Positions 17,640 to 25,076 of a stretch of 48,096 nucleotides of DNA are shown here, piece by piece. The stretch covers positions 1 through 48,096 of the forward strand of contig JAILIE010000006.1 of the NCBI GenBank assembly GCA_024695415.1. The letters are read 5' to 3'. This DNA is from Clostridiales bacterium. Its GTDB lineage: Bacteria > Bacillota > Clostridia > Christensenellales > Aristaeellaceae. Position numbers and translations under genes: made by a program. Under the pieces are notes generated by a model. The model was not told the origin of the DNA and made no database searches. It was given only the letters and a program-made list of their open reading frames with translations. How positions within the stretch are numbered: position 1 is the first letter of the stretch; each line of letters opens with the position of its first letter.

Positions 17640-17888
17640 TTACGCGGACTTCCTGTCCACAGAGCAAAGATACCGGATCAGCTTCATCTCGTCTTCACGG
17701 GATGTCGCGAACAGTTCAGGTTCGTCATATTCGTCCTTGCGGAGCATGCTGGCGATTCCCAGACTGTGCTCTGCCGGATTCTTCAGGTCGTACTGGTCTC
17801 CTTCCGGGGTCAGCACCAGCACGGAAGTATTACAGTTCTCCAGTGTCTCCTCAAACAGCTTCAGTTCATCATTGTTTCTGATCATCAT
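17640..17888 (-). CDS. small acidic protein of unknown function
   Basis: 82 residues, acidic, soluble, with no membrane segment. The core reads VLTPEGDQYDLKNPAEH, followed by a helix ending in SREDEMKLIRYL. It resembles short uncharacterised clostridial proteins, but I cannot name a family. AAAGGAG lies 8 bases before the chosen ATG (ATG ATG, first used). A longer frame reaches 18041, but a promoter at 17949-17976 sits inside it, so the short form is preferred. Confidence 0.6.
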   Translation of the reverse strand: MMIRNNDELKLFEETLENCNTSVLVLTPEGDQYDLKNPAEHSLGIASMLRKDEYDEPELFATSREDEMKLIRYLCSVDRKSA

Positions 17889-17948
17889 CTGTCCCATCTC
17901 CTTTGCGATCAGAATCATTCCGGAAGGATTCCGCTCCTTCCGTACATG

Positions 17949-17976
17949 ATAATAGACCGAAAAGCAGCAGATACAA
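17949..17976 (-). promoter_or_regulatory. promoter of the small acidic protein gene
   Basis: TTGTAT, a 16-bp spacer and TATTAT on the minus strand, about 60 bp upstream of the chosen start. Confidence 0.5.
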
Positions 17977-18077
17977 TCACCGTTCAGGCGATTTACAGGA
18001 CAAATTGTACAGTATCTCCCGTACATGTCGGAAATGGCCAAAAAACAGACATCGATTCCGTGCCCGCAACTGGTTTT

Positions 18078-18689
18078 TTACAGCTCATTCAGGGAACGGA
18101 TAATCCGGTCCTCATGCCCCGTAGGCGTGACGCACGCGCCTTCCGGCAGAAGCAGAACGGAACGGACGCCCGCGTCCTCCGCGCAAAGCACGTCGATGGG
18201 GCGGTCTCCGACATACCAGGTTTCATCCGGCTTCAGGCCGTATTTCTGCATCAGATACCGGACGGCCTCGCCGGATGGTTTGGCCGGAAATCCGGCCGCG
18301 CTGGTTACAATTTCCCGGAAATAACCGAGGATTCCGAGCCTCTCCAGGATCGGTTCCGAGCTTGTTCCCCGGTGGGTGAACACATAATGCGCCGCCCCGG
18401 CATTCTGCAGCCGTTCAAGCGCTTCCCGGGCGCCGTCCATCAGGATGATCCGGTCATCCATTTCATGCGTGTATGCCCGGTATCTTTCCCGGACATTTTT
18501 GAAAGGCGTCCCGCTCCGTTCCGCCACGTCTTTCAGGTATGTAAAAAGCATATCCTGCTTCGCGATCCGCAGCGCGTAGGCTTCATCGTCATGAACACCG
18601 GCATCCGCGGCCGCCTTAATCGCGGCGGCGATAATCACGGGGTATGAATCCAGCAGTGTACCGTCCAGGTCCCAGATATAGGCTTCCAT
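18078..18689 (-). CDS. HAD-superfamily hydrolase (phosphoglycolate-phosphatase-like)
   Basis: 203 residues. Motif I DLDGTLLDS is at 7-15, with nucleophile Asp7 and Asp9. Motif II is FTHRG near 104, the motif III lysine is in FPAKPSGE, and motif IV is YVGDRPIDV near 168. The helical cap lies between motifs I and II (subfamily IA). Members remove phosphate from small sugar phosphates or nucleotides; the substrate here is unknown. GGAG lies 9 bases before the ATG. It is monocistronic. Confidence 0.88.
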   Translation of the reverse strand: MEAYIWDLDGTLLDSYPVIIAAAIKAAADAGVHDDEAYALRIAKQDMLFTYLKDVAERSGTPFKNVRERYRAYTHEMDDRIILMDGAREALERLQNAGAAHYVFTHRGTSSEPILERLGILGYFREIVTSAAGFPAKPSGEAVRYLMQKYGLKPDETWYVGDRPIDVLCAEDAGVRSVLLLPEGACVTPTGHEDRIIRSLNEL

Positions 18690-18752
18690 CGGAACAAGCT
18701 CCTCTCCGCAAACGAAAACGGACCCTGACGGGTCGTTTCGTCTGGCGGGATG

Positions 18753-18781
18753 ATCATATCACAGTCAGAGGACTATTGAAA
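18753..18781 (-). promoter_or_regulatory. probable promoter of the HAD hydrolase gene
   Basis: TATGAT with a weak -35 (TTTCAA) at 17 bp. An imperfect hairpin (18712-18741) lies in the leader between this box and the start codon; its role is unclear. Confidence 0.4.
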
Positions 18782-18845
18782 GAAACGTGCGGGAATTCAT
18801 CGGACTCTTGTAAACAATCAGACGGTCCCTTATTGTCTTACCCGC

Positions 18846-19592
18846 CTAGGCGGCCTTTCTTTTGCTGATCATGCGGTACCCGCAGGAGCAGATTGCCGTA
18901 ACAGCAAGTGTAATCCCATATGTAATGATCGCAGTTCTGTAATTCCCCTCCTGGGTCAGGCTGCCGCTGATCGTGGAAGTAATGACAGAAGGGATCCGGG
19001 CGACCATCGTCAGGAGCAGGAAGGTCCCCATCTTCATCGGGGTCAGCCCCGCAAGATAGGTCAGCAGGTCTTTCGGCGTTCCCGGCACAAGGAACAGGAT
19101 AAAGGTCAGCAGGTTCAGTTTCCGGCTGTCGTTCAGGAAGGAATAGCGCATAATCTTCTCCCGCGGGAAGAACAGCTCCACCAGCTTCATCCCCCATTTG
19201 CGTACCATCAGGAAGACCAGCGCGGACGCCAGGGTCGATCCGACCAGGCAGATCACGGTTCCCGGAATCCAGCCGAAGACAAAGCCTGCCCCCAGTTCAA
19301 ACGGTTCACCCGGGATAAAAGCGACGACCACCTGCAGGATAATGATTCCCGTCATAATCAAAGAACCGGTAAACCAGTGTTCGCTCACATAGGCCCGGAA
19401 AGTTTCCGGCGATTCCCGGAACTGCTGAAGAAGCGGCCTGCCGACCCAGATCGTCACAGCGGCAAACACAGCCAGCACCAGCGCCGCCAGCGCCAGTGTA
19501 AGCGCCTTTTTCCGTCCCTGTGAATTGTTTTCGGTCTTTTTCTTTTCTGTTTCCGCCTTGTCCCTGTTCTGATTATTCACGATACGGTTCAT
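18846..19592 (-). CDS. TVP38/TMEM64 (DedA-like, VTT domain) membrane protein
   Basis: 248 residues with about six hydrophobic segments. A VTT-type core includes FIPGEPFELGAGFVFG and, later, VPGTPKDLLTYLAGL, a pair of half-repeats typical of TVP38/DedA proteins. Eukaryotic and bacterial relatives act in lipid scrambling or transport. The N-terminal 40 residues are very polar (Lys/Glu/Asn). Two in-frame starts have good ribosome sites. I chose 19592 because GGGAGG lies 8 bases before it and directly after the stop of a small upstream frame; the alternative is 19658. It belongs to a unit controlled by the inverted-repeat promoter at 19828-19871. Confidence 0.82.
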   Translation of the reverse strand: MNRIVNNQNRDKAETEKKKTENNSQGRKKALTLALAALVLAVFAAVTIWVGRPLLQQFRESPETFRAYVSEHWFTGSLIMTGIIILQVVVAFIPGEPFELGAGFVFGWIPGTVICLVGSTLASALVFLMVRKWGMKLVELFFPREKIMRYSFLNDSRKLNLLTFILFLVPGTPKDLLTYLAGLTPMKMGTFLLLTMVARIPSVITSTISGSLTQEGNYRTAIITYGITLAVTAICSCGYRMISKRKAA

Positions 19593-19608
19593 TTTCTTTT
19601 CCTCCCTG

Positions 19609-19758
19609 TTATTTTTCTGACGTCCAGCCACTGCCGTTTGTCTGTCCGTTTTTTTCATTTTCTTTCCCCTTCCTGGTCGCTCTGATCTTCCTGATATCCC
19701 CGATCAATTCCGGCAGCTCAAACAGAAATTCAAAAAGGAACTGTATAAAATACTCCAA
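19609..19758 (-). CDS. putative 49-residue peptide gene with TTG start
   Basis: The frame opens with TTG behind AAGGAGGGAGG and ends 17 bases before the next gene's start. The first 20 residues are hydrophobic and acidic (MEYFIQFLFEFLFELPEL), followed by a basic stretch (DIRKIRATRKGKE) and a polar tail. The pattern fits an amphipathic, membrane-seeking peptide. No family is recognised. It is the first frame after the inverted-repeat promoter. It overlaps the longer reading of the TVP38-like gene (start 19658) in another frame, so only one of the two can be right over that stretch. Confidence 0.4.
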   Translation of the reverse strand: MEYFIQFLFEFLFELPELIGDIRKIRATRKGKENEKNGQTNGSGWTSEK

Positions 19759-19827
19759 CAACCTCCCTCCTTTTCTTTCCCGCATTCCCGGATCTCAGTT
19801 CCTTGTCGGTATCCTTTTGACATCCTG

Positions 19828-19871
19828 AGCATATCACCACCTCCGGCGCTCCACGTCTACCCGCGGTAGAC
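19828..19871 (-). promoter_or_regulatory. inverted-repeat promoter, copy 1 (TVP38 unit)
   Basis: A perfect 17-bp palindrome GTCTACC-CGC-GGTAGAC (19855-19871) lies exactly 21 bp upstream, on the minus strand, of a TATGCT -10 box (19828-19833). No -35 hexamer is present apart from the repeat itself, whose centre would fall near -42, the usual place of a class II activator site. Confidence 0.7.
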
Positions 19872-19874
19872 AAC

Positions 19875-19897
19875 AAAAAAAGAGCCCCTCAGGGCTC
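19875..19897 (-). terminator. rho-independent terminator of the kinase-regulator operon
   Basis: GAGCCC/GGGCTC stem, 4-base loop, then seven T residues on the minus strand, 45 bases past the regulator's stop codon. Confidence 0.88.
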
Positions 19898-19941
19898 CGT
19901 GTGCCGGATTGTCCAAAGACAGGGAGGGCGGATTGTGTCCG

Positions 19942-20370
19942 TTACATATCGTACGGCCAGAGCAGCTTCATGCCTTTCTCCTTCAGCAGCTGGTCCATTT
20001 CGTCCAGTGTCAGGTGGTTGATCAGGCCGAACAGAATGCAAACGTCCCGGGGAATCGAGGATGTCAGCTGAGAACGATGAGCGCTTTTCAGGAGTGCCTG
20101 CGTTTCCTCCACATCCATGCCCAGCGTGAACGCGATCCGCAGCAGCACATCCTGTTCCGGATGCGACCGGCCGTCCATCAGCTTATAGACGTTTGCCCGG
20201 CTCGTTCCCGCCCGCACGCCCAGGGTCTCGTAACTCATATCCCCGAGATGCGGCAGGATCAGCTGGGCAATGCTCTTCATGGGCTTGGAAGTTTTCAGCA
20301 GTTCCTCGAGTGAAACGCCGCGCCCCATTTCGTCGATCATCCGGATCGTGCTGCGCACCTTGTCGTCCAT
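19942..20370 (-). CDS. XRE-type helix-turn-helix regulator coupled to the kinase
   Basis: 142 residues. A helix-turn-helix of the XRE kind spans about 40-100: MSYETLGVRAGTSRANVYKLMDGRSHP, then LLRIAFTLGMDVEETQALLK. The flanking N-terminal helix (1-38) and the C-terminal part (105-142, IPRDVCILFGLINHLTLDEMDQLL) are conserved-looking but not recognised. The start codon overlaps the kinase stop (TAATG), which implies translational coupling and a shared job. It is the nearest candidate to bind the three GTCTACC-N3-GGTAGAC sites at 19855, 24329 and 24829, and may be controlled by phosphorylation from the kinase (both inferred). Confidence 0.82.
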   Translation of the reverse strand: MDDKVRSTIRMIDEMGRGVSLEELLKTSKPMKSIAQLILPHLGDMSYETLGVRAGTSRANVYKLMDGRSHPEQDVLLRIAFTLGMDVEETQALLKSAHRSQLTSSIPRDVCILFGLINHLTLDEMDQLLKEKGMKLLWPYDM

Positions 20371-23300
20371 TACGTTTTCCCCGTTTCTTCCTCTGTCTGT
20401 TCAAAATCAAACGTTTCCACAATCTCCCAGGGATCCGGCATGGCCGTGCCTCCGGGAATTGGTTCAAATGAAACGCTGTTTTCTTTTGCCCATTGTTCGG
20501 CGGTGGACCCTGCGTATCCGTGGACCGTCCAGGCCGGCGGGTCTTCCGCGAAATAAGCTCCCCAAAACTCCGCCTCAGGATTATACACCCAGATATCCCG
20601 GATCTGCGGACAGTTTTCCTCCAGCAAATAAACGTTTAGCCGGCTGATCCCGGATGAGCAGTAAATAGCCCTCAAGGCTGTGCAGCCCTTAAACGGTGTA
20701 CTCTCAAACGCGGTTCTCACCCCTTCCGGGAAGACTGCCAGCTGAAGACTGCTGCAATTCAGGAAGGCCTGGCTGGAGATGTCCCGAAGGTGTTCTGGAA
20801 GCACTACATACCGCAGGCTGGTACATGATTGGAAAACGTGGGACGTGATATACGTGAGATCGTCAGACAGCTGAATTTCCCGAAGCAACAGGCAGCGCTC
20901 AAACGCGCTGGACTCAATGTGTTCCGCGTTCTCCAGAGAAAGCGATGTCAGGGCGGTACAGCTTTGGAATGCCTGCATCTCTATCGATTCCGTCTTCTCC
21001 GTCGGAACCGCCTGCAGCGAGGAACAGCCGTCAAAAGCGCAGCTGCCGATCCCAACAATTTCACCTTCTATCGAAACCCGGCGAAGCGCAGTATCGTTGT
21101 AGAATGAAAAGTCTTCTATTTTTGTCTGATACCGGGACAGGATAATTTCTTCGATATATGGATTAAAACCGTAATAACATCCGGTGATCAGGATATTTTT
21201 CTCTTCGCTGTAATAAGGAACCCGGACCATTGTCTCCGGACGGTCTGACCCGTAATAGGCTGTGCCGTCATCGCTGACGGAATCCGGCGCCATCCATTGA
21301 TCGATCGATTCAAAACAGACCCCCATGCGGTTCGCGTATTCTTCCGCTGTCGTACCGTTATGCCCGGCAATCACCAGATCGGATGAGCAGCCCGTAAACG
21401 CCTGGTCGTCGATGTATTCCACCGAGTCGGGAATCAGGATGAACTCCAGGTCCGCGCAGTCTGCAAACGCTTCATAGGCGATCGTCCGCACACCGTCCGG
21501 CAGCGCGATCCAGTGAAGCCCGGAATTCTTGAATGCGTATACTTCAATGTCCGTCACTGTATCCGGCAGGACAAGATTCGGAATTGCAGAAAATGAAAAA
21601 GCGCTCACCGGAATACTCTGAAGCGTGTCAGGCAATTCAATGCCTGCCAGATTATGTGTGTTTGTAAAAGCATATTTACCGATAGATTCCACGCTGTTCG
21701 GTATCTTCAGGGAAGATATTTGACAGCCTTCGAAGGCGTTCTCACCGATCTCCCGGAGCCCGTCCGGCAATATGAGTTCCGAAAGGCCCGTGCACCAAAG
21801 CGCATGCTCCCCGATCCGTTCCAGTGTATCCGGAAAGACCAACTCCCGGAGTTGATAGCAGTTCGCAAACGCTTCAACCCCGATTTCCCGGACATAATGC
21901 CCCATACGGACCTGTTGTAAATGCAGCGGTTCTTCTTCAGCGAAAACGTCTTCTCCATAGAACAGATATGGCGTCACGATTTCAAGGTATTCCGGCAGCC
22001 AGACCTCCTCATGCATCCAGAGCTGTACACCTTCCCGGATCTCTGTCACCGGGACACCTTCCACAAAGTTTGGCAGTGTCAGCCGTTTCGCGTCCGAGTA
22101 GACAGACGTAATCTCGGCTGTTCCGTCGTGGATCTCCCAGCTCAGTTCGGAAGGGTCAGCAAGGCGGAGTTCGTGTTCTTCGGAATACTGTTCCGCTGCC
22201 GTCCCCCGGCCGCACCAGACGGTCATCTGGCTCGCTTCCGCGGGCAGCGCGCTGTTTCCGATTGCGGTCAGCGAATCCGGCAGCATCAGCGTCTGCAGGC
22301 TGCCGCACGCGCTGAAAGCCAGATTACCGATGGATTCGACGCCTTCCGCCAGGGACACCTCTTCCAGTTTGTCGCAGCCGTAGAACGCCGAATCCCCGAT
22401 TGCGCATACGTTTCCCGGAACATTCGCCCGCCGCAGCGCATCGTCCCCGCGGAAAGCGCTGTCACCGATCTCAGACACCGGGATGCCCAGCACGCTTTCC
22501 GGGATCGATACCTCCTCCTGCTTCCGCAGCTGCCGGACAATATGGATGCCGTTGCTCCGCACGGAGCCGAGCAAGCCGCTGCCAATCGGCAGGCCGGTTG
22601 TAAAGTTCAGCGTAACCAGTCCCAGCAGCAAAAGCAGTACCGCGGCGGCCGCAATCACCCGCCGCGTAAAGCGTTTCCGCCGGATGACTTCCTCCGGCAT
22701 CGGCAGATGATAGAGCGCCGCGCGGAACTCCGCCATGGACTGGGTCCGCTTCTCCGGATCGACGATCAATGCCGCGTCGATCGCGGCGGCTTCCCGGTGT
22801 CTCAGGCCGGTATGCATGCGCGTGAGCGGCTTCTGTTCGTCGTGATGCGCCCGCAGCGGCGCTTCCACGGGTTCCTGCCCGCTGAAGAGCGTATACATCA
22901 CCGCGGCCAGGCTGTACACGTCGGTCCACGGACCCTGCCGTCCGTAGTCCCGCCCATACTGTTCCACCGGCGCGTACCGCCGGGTCAGCAGCACCGTTCC
23001 CCCGCTCCGTTCGACTTCCACTGCCGATCCGAAGTCGATCAGCTTCAGGCCTCCGTCTTCTCCGACCAGGATGTTATCCGGCGTGACGTCCCGGTGAATC
23101 ACTCCCTGGCTGTGCGTCCGCACAAGCGCGTCAGCCACAGGCCGGAGCTTTTCCAGCAACGCCGCCGGCTTGATTTCGTTTTCCCGGACCCATCGGTCGA
23201 TCGGCGTTCCGTGAACGAATTCCATCACGATATACGCCGTCCCGTTTTCACTGAAAAAATCCATGACCTTGACCACGCAGGGGATTCCCTGCAGTGAAGC

Positions 23301-23669
23301 CAGCAGATTTGACTCCCGGCGGAACCGGCTCAGGCCGTCCACAAAGACCGCTTCCCGCTCCGCCAGCGGCACCAGGTCGTCCGAAATCTCCGTATCGCGG
23401 GTCGCGTCCTCCCGGGGAAAGAATTCCTTGACCGCCACGGGCATTCCAAGCGTTTCGTCCCAGGCCGCGTAGGTAATCCCGAATCCGCCCCGGCCGATCG
23501 CGTCACCCAGTTGGTACCGCCCTGCCAGGAGCGTTCCACTGTCCAGCGCCATGGGCGGCCGGCGCGTCCCCGGTTCCCGTCCGCACAGCGGACAGGCGGA
23601 AACGTCCGTGTCCGTTTCCGCCAGCTTCCGCATACACCGCGGGCAGTAGTTGTTGCCGTCAATGTCCAT
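20370..23669 (-). CDS. transmembrane Ser/Thr protein kinase with zinc ribbon and BspA-type LRR ectodomain
   Basis: 1099 residues. Zinc ribbon with Cys9, Cys12, Cys26, Cys29. Hanks-type kinase, about 50-320: glycine loop GRGGFG at 59-64, ATP lysine Lys81 (AVKEFF), HRD at 192-194 with Asn199, DFG at 212-214, then DVYSL at 250-254. All catalytic residues are present. A basic stretch and one membrane helix follow at about 338-357. Residues about 385-1060 are LRR_5/BspA-like repeats of the form IGDSAF-x-GC-x-L-x-x-V-x-LP, which would face outside. Bacterial receptor kinases usually carry PASTA repeats there, so an LRR ectodomain is uncommon. GGAGG lies 8 bases before the ATG. It shares an operon with the XRE regulator. 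Confidence 0.92.
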   Translation of the reverse strand: MDIDGNNYCPRCMRKLAETDTDVSACPLCGREPGTRRPPMALDSGTLLAGRYQLGDAIGRGGFGITYAAWDETLGMPVAVKEFFPREDATRDTEISDDLVPLAEREAVFVDGLSRFRRESNLLASLQGIPCVVKVMDFFSENGTAYIVMEFVHGTPIDRWVRENEIKPAALLEKLRPVADALVRTHSQGVIHRDVTPDNILVGEDGGLKLIDFGSAVEVERSGGTVLLTRRYAPVEQYGRDYGRQGPWTDVYSLAAVMYTLFSGQEPVEAPLRAHHDEQKPLTRMHTGLRHREAAAIDAALIVDPEKRTQSMAEFRAALYHLPMPEEVIRRKRFTRRVIAAAAVLLLLLGLVTLNFTTGLPIGSGLLGSVRSNGIHIVRQLRKQEEVSIPESVLGIPVSEIGDSAFRGDDALRRANVPGNVCAIGDSAFYGCDKLEEVSLAEGVESIGNLAFSACGSLQTLMLPDSLTAIGNSALPAEASQMTVWCGRGTAAEQYSEEHELRLADPSELSWEIHDGTAEITSVYSDAKRLTLPNFVEGVPVTEIREGVQLWMHEEVWLPEYLEIVTPYLFYGEDVFAEEEPLHLQQVRMGHYVREIGVEAFANCYQLRELVFPDTLERIGEHALWCTGLSELILPDGLREIGENAFEGCQISSLKIPNSVESIGKYAFTNTHNLAGIELPDTLQSIPVSAFSFSAIPNLVLPDTVTDIEVYAFKNSGLHWIALPDGVRTIAYEAFADCADLEFILIPDSVEYIDDQAFTGCSSDLVIAGHNGTTAEEYANRMGVCFESIDQWMAPDSVSDDGTAYYGSDRPETMVRVPYYSEEKNILITGCYYGFNPYIEEIILSRYQTKIEDFSFYNDTALRRVSIEGEIVGIGSCAFDGCSSLQAVPTEKTESIEMQAFQSCTALTSLSLENAEHIESSAFERCLLLREIQLSDDLTYITSHVFQSCTSLRYVVLPEHLRDISSQAFLNCSSLQLAVFPEGVRTAFESTPFKGCTALRAIYCSSGISRLNVYLLEENCPQIRDIWVYNPEAEFWGAYFAEDPPAWTVHGYAGSTAEQWAKENSVSFEPIPGGTAMPDPWEIVETFDFEQTEEETGKT

Positions 23670-23696
23670 TTATCTTTCCTCCGGATTGCTGTCTGT

Positions 23697-23725
23697 ATTA
23701 TAGGGCATACGCGGATGGATGACAA
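23697..23725 (-). promoter_or_regulatory. promoter of the kinase-regulator operon
   Basis: TTGTCA, a 17-bp spacer and TATAAT on the minus strand, 28 bp before the kinase start. It has no GTCTACC repeat, so the operon does not look like part of its own proposed regulon. Confidence 0.75.
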
Positions 23726-23733
23726 GCCGCGGA

Positions 23734-24237
23734 TCAGTTCATTCCCTTGTAGATCTTCAGCCCGGTTGCGATGATCGTTCCGACGACCCTCACCTGCTTT
23801 TCAATATCCGGGGACACGCTGCAAAGTTCCGTTCCGTTTACGCTCAGATCGTAACGACGCACCTTCACCTGGTTCCGCTTGGTCTGGATCTCAGCCGTCA
23901 GCACGGATCCATGTTCGAGATTACTGATGGTCCAGGTCCGGTCCGGCACACCGTATTTATCCGGATCCATAGTCAGAACATGCGATTGGTTATCTGCCAT
24001 ATATGCGCCGAATGTGACAATGTCGCCCTGTTCCAAGTGCGCAACCTCGATTCCGTCGAGATAGACCGTCACCCCGTAGCAGGAAAGGGCGATGTTGTGA
24101 TGCAGACTGATGCTGAATGTCCCGTAGATGGCATGGACGTCTTCGTCCTCCGCCTTCACTTCGGCGATCGATGCGATCTGGAAGGTCACCAGGATGATGC
24201 AGAACAGGACGGCAATGATCTTCTTGAAGCTTTTCAT
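23734..24237 (-). CDS. secreted protein of unknown function
   Basis: 167 residues. A Sec signal peptide (MKSFKKIIAVLFCIILVTF) is cleaved probably near residue 27. The mature part is beta-rich (YGVTVYLDGIEVAHLEQGD, RTWTISNLEHGSVLTAEIQ) and looks like a small beta-sandwich. There is a weakly hydrophobic segment near the C-terminus (VVGTIIATGLKIY) and no cell-wall sorting signal. AAGGAG precedes the ATG by 7 bases. It is transcribed from the inverted-repeat promoter embedded at the end of the upstream gene, and it ends just before the kinase promoter. The family is not recognised. Confidence 0.72.
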   Translation of the reverse strand: MKSFKKIIAVLFCIILVTFQIASIAEVKAEDEDVHAIYGTFSISLHHNIALSCYGVTVYLDGIEVAHLEQGDIVTFGAYMADNQSHVLTMDPDKYGVPDRTWTISNLEHGSVLTAEIQTKRNQVKVRRYDLSVNGTELCSVSPDIEKQVRVVGTIIATGLKIYKGMN

Positions 24238-24301
24238 GGAGATTCTCCTTTCATCTTTCAAAATCGTTTGGTTGTTCGCCGGAGTTCCTTCCGACGATTT
24301 C

Positions 24302-24345
24302 AGCTTATCACCGGTTTTGGGGGCCCGCGTCTACTCGCGGTAGAC
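24302..24345 (-). promoter_or_regulatory. inverted-repeat promoter, copy 2 (secreted protein)
   Basis: GTCTACTCGCGGTAGAC (24329-24345; one mismatch in the palindrome), then exactly 21 bp, then TAAGCT (24302-24307) on the minus strand. The repeat lies in the last codons of the upstream 148-residue gene, and the -10 box straddles its stop codon. Confidence 0.7.
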
Positions 24346-24754
24346 AACCCGTTTTTCCCGGAGGACTTTTCCCCTGCAGGAAACGACGGATCCGCTTCTC
24401 CAGAAGACAATCCCGGATCACCCCTGCGGTCGTTGTGACAACCAGGGGCCAGCAGATTACCATCAGTCCCGTCAGAAACAGGATGCCGCGGGAGAGGAGC
24501 CAGTGGCTGCAGACCGTCCGTATGCGGACGTGTCCCTGGCTGTATGGGGAAAGTATAATGGTTATCTGCCGGTCCATGCCGATCCATCGGAGAACCTGTT
24601 CGTTCCGGTCATGGGCCTGGATCACATACTCCCCGCTGACCGTCGTCAGGATCCGCGTCTCCATGTTTTCCTGTTCATCCAGCATTCCGGCCGCCGCGTG
24701 TGCCGCGGACGACAGCGTCGTCCCGTCCTTAATCGGCATCTCGCAGGTCTTCAT
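24308..24754 (-). CDS. single-span membrane protein of unknown function
   Basis: 148 residues. The N-terminal 85 are soluble (mixed alpha/beta, with ILTTVSGEYVIQAHDRNEQVL), then one long hydrophobic span at about 86-108 (LSRGILFLTGLMVICWPLVV), then a short basic tail. No signal peptide, so the N-terminus is probably cytosolic. AGGAGG lies 8 bases before the ATG; longer readings to 24856 would run through the promoter. It is transcribed from inverted-repeat promoter copy 3, followed by the secreted-protein gene. No family is recognised. Confidence 0.65.
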   Translation of the reverse strand: MKTCEMPIKDGTTLSSAAHAAAGMLDEQENMETRILTTVSGEYVIQAHDRNEQVLRWIGMDRQITIILSPYSQGHVRIRTVCSHWLLSRGILFLTGLMVICWPLVVTTTAGVIRDCLLEKRIRRFLQGKSPPGKTGCLPRVDAGPQNR

Positions 24755-24801
24755 CTCTTTCACCTCCTGTCTCGGGCTGACTTGTCCCTTCTGGCAGGCC
24801 A

Positions 24802-24845
24802 AGCGTAGCATGAGGGAGAGGTGCCTGCGTCTACCGGAGGTAGAC
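24802..24845 (-). promoter_or_regulatory. inverted-repeat promoter, copy 3 (membrane protein)
   Basis: A perfect palindrome GTCTACC-GGA-GGTAGAC (24829-24845), then exactly 21 bp, then TACGCT (24802-24807) on the minus strand. The transcription start would fall about 40 bp before the gene start. Confidence 0.7.
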
Positions 24846-24933
24846 AAATCCGGCAAACAGTCTCGTCCACAGAAGCCAAAGAAAAAGCGCCATAGGCGGC
24901 GCCGGAATCATAGTGCCTGTCCAAATAGCAAAA

Positions 24934-24971
24934 CGGGCTGGAAGCGTTGTCTTTTCATCGCTTCCAGCCCG
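24934..24971 (-). terminator. long hairpin terminating the BspA-like gene
   Basis: A 13-bp perfect stem (CGGGCTGGAAGCG and its complement) with a 12-base loop. On the minus strand it is followed by TTTTGC, about 100 bases after the BspA-like stop codon. It could also act on the plus strand. Confidence 0.6.
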
Positions 24972-25076
24972 CGTATCTTTTCATTCTGATTGAAAAATTG
25001 CTTTGTTTCCCTTGAACCTGTTTTATCATCAGTTTAGCCGGACCACTTTTTTATCATTCCTTGTTCCCGCGCTTTT

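Noticed and set aside
17979-17987. A single ACCGTTCAG, equal to the LytTR-type 9-mer
   Set aside because: No partner copy 21 bp away on either side and no promoter in the right place; a chance match is likely.
18712-18741. Imperfect hairpin in the leader of the HAD hydrolase gene, considered as an attenuator or T-box
   Set aside because: The stem has bulges, there is no proper T tract and no specifier-loop or T-box sequence.
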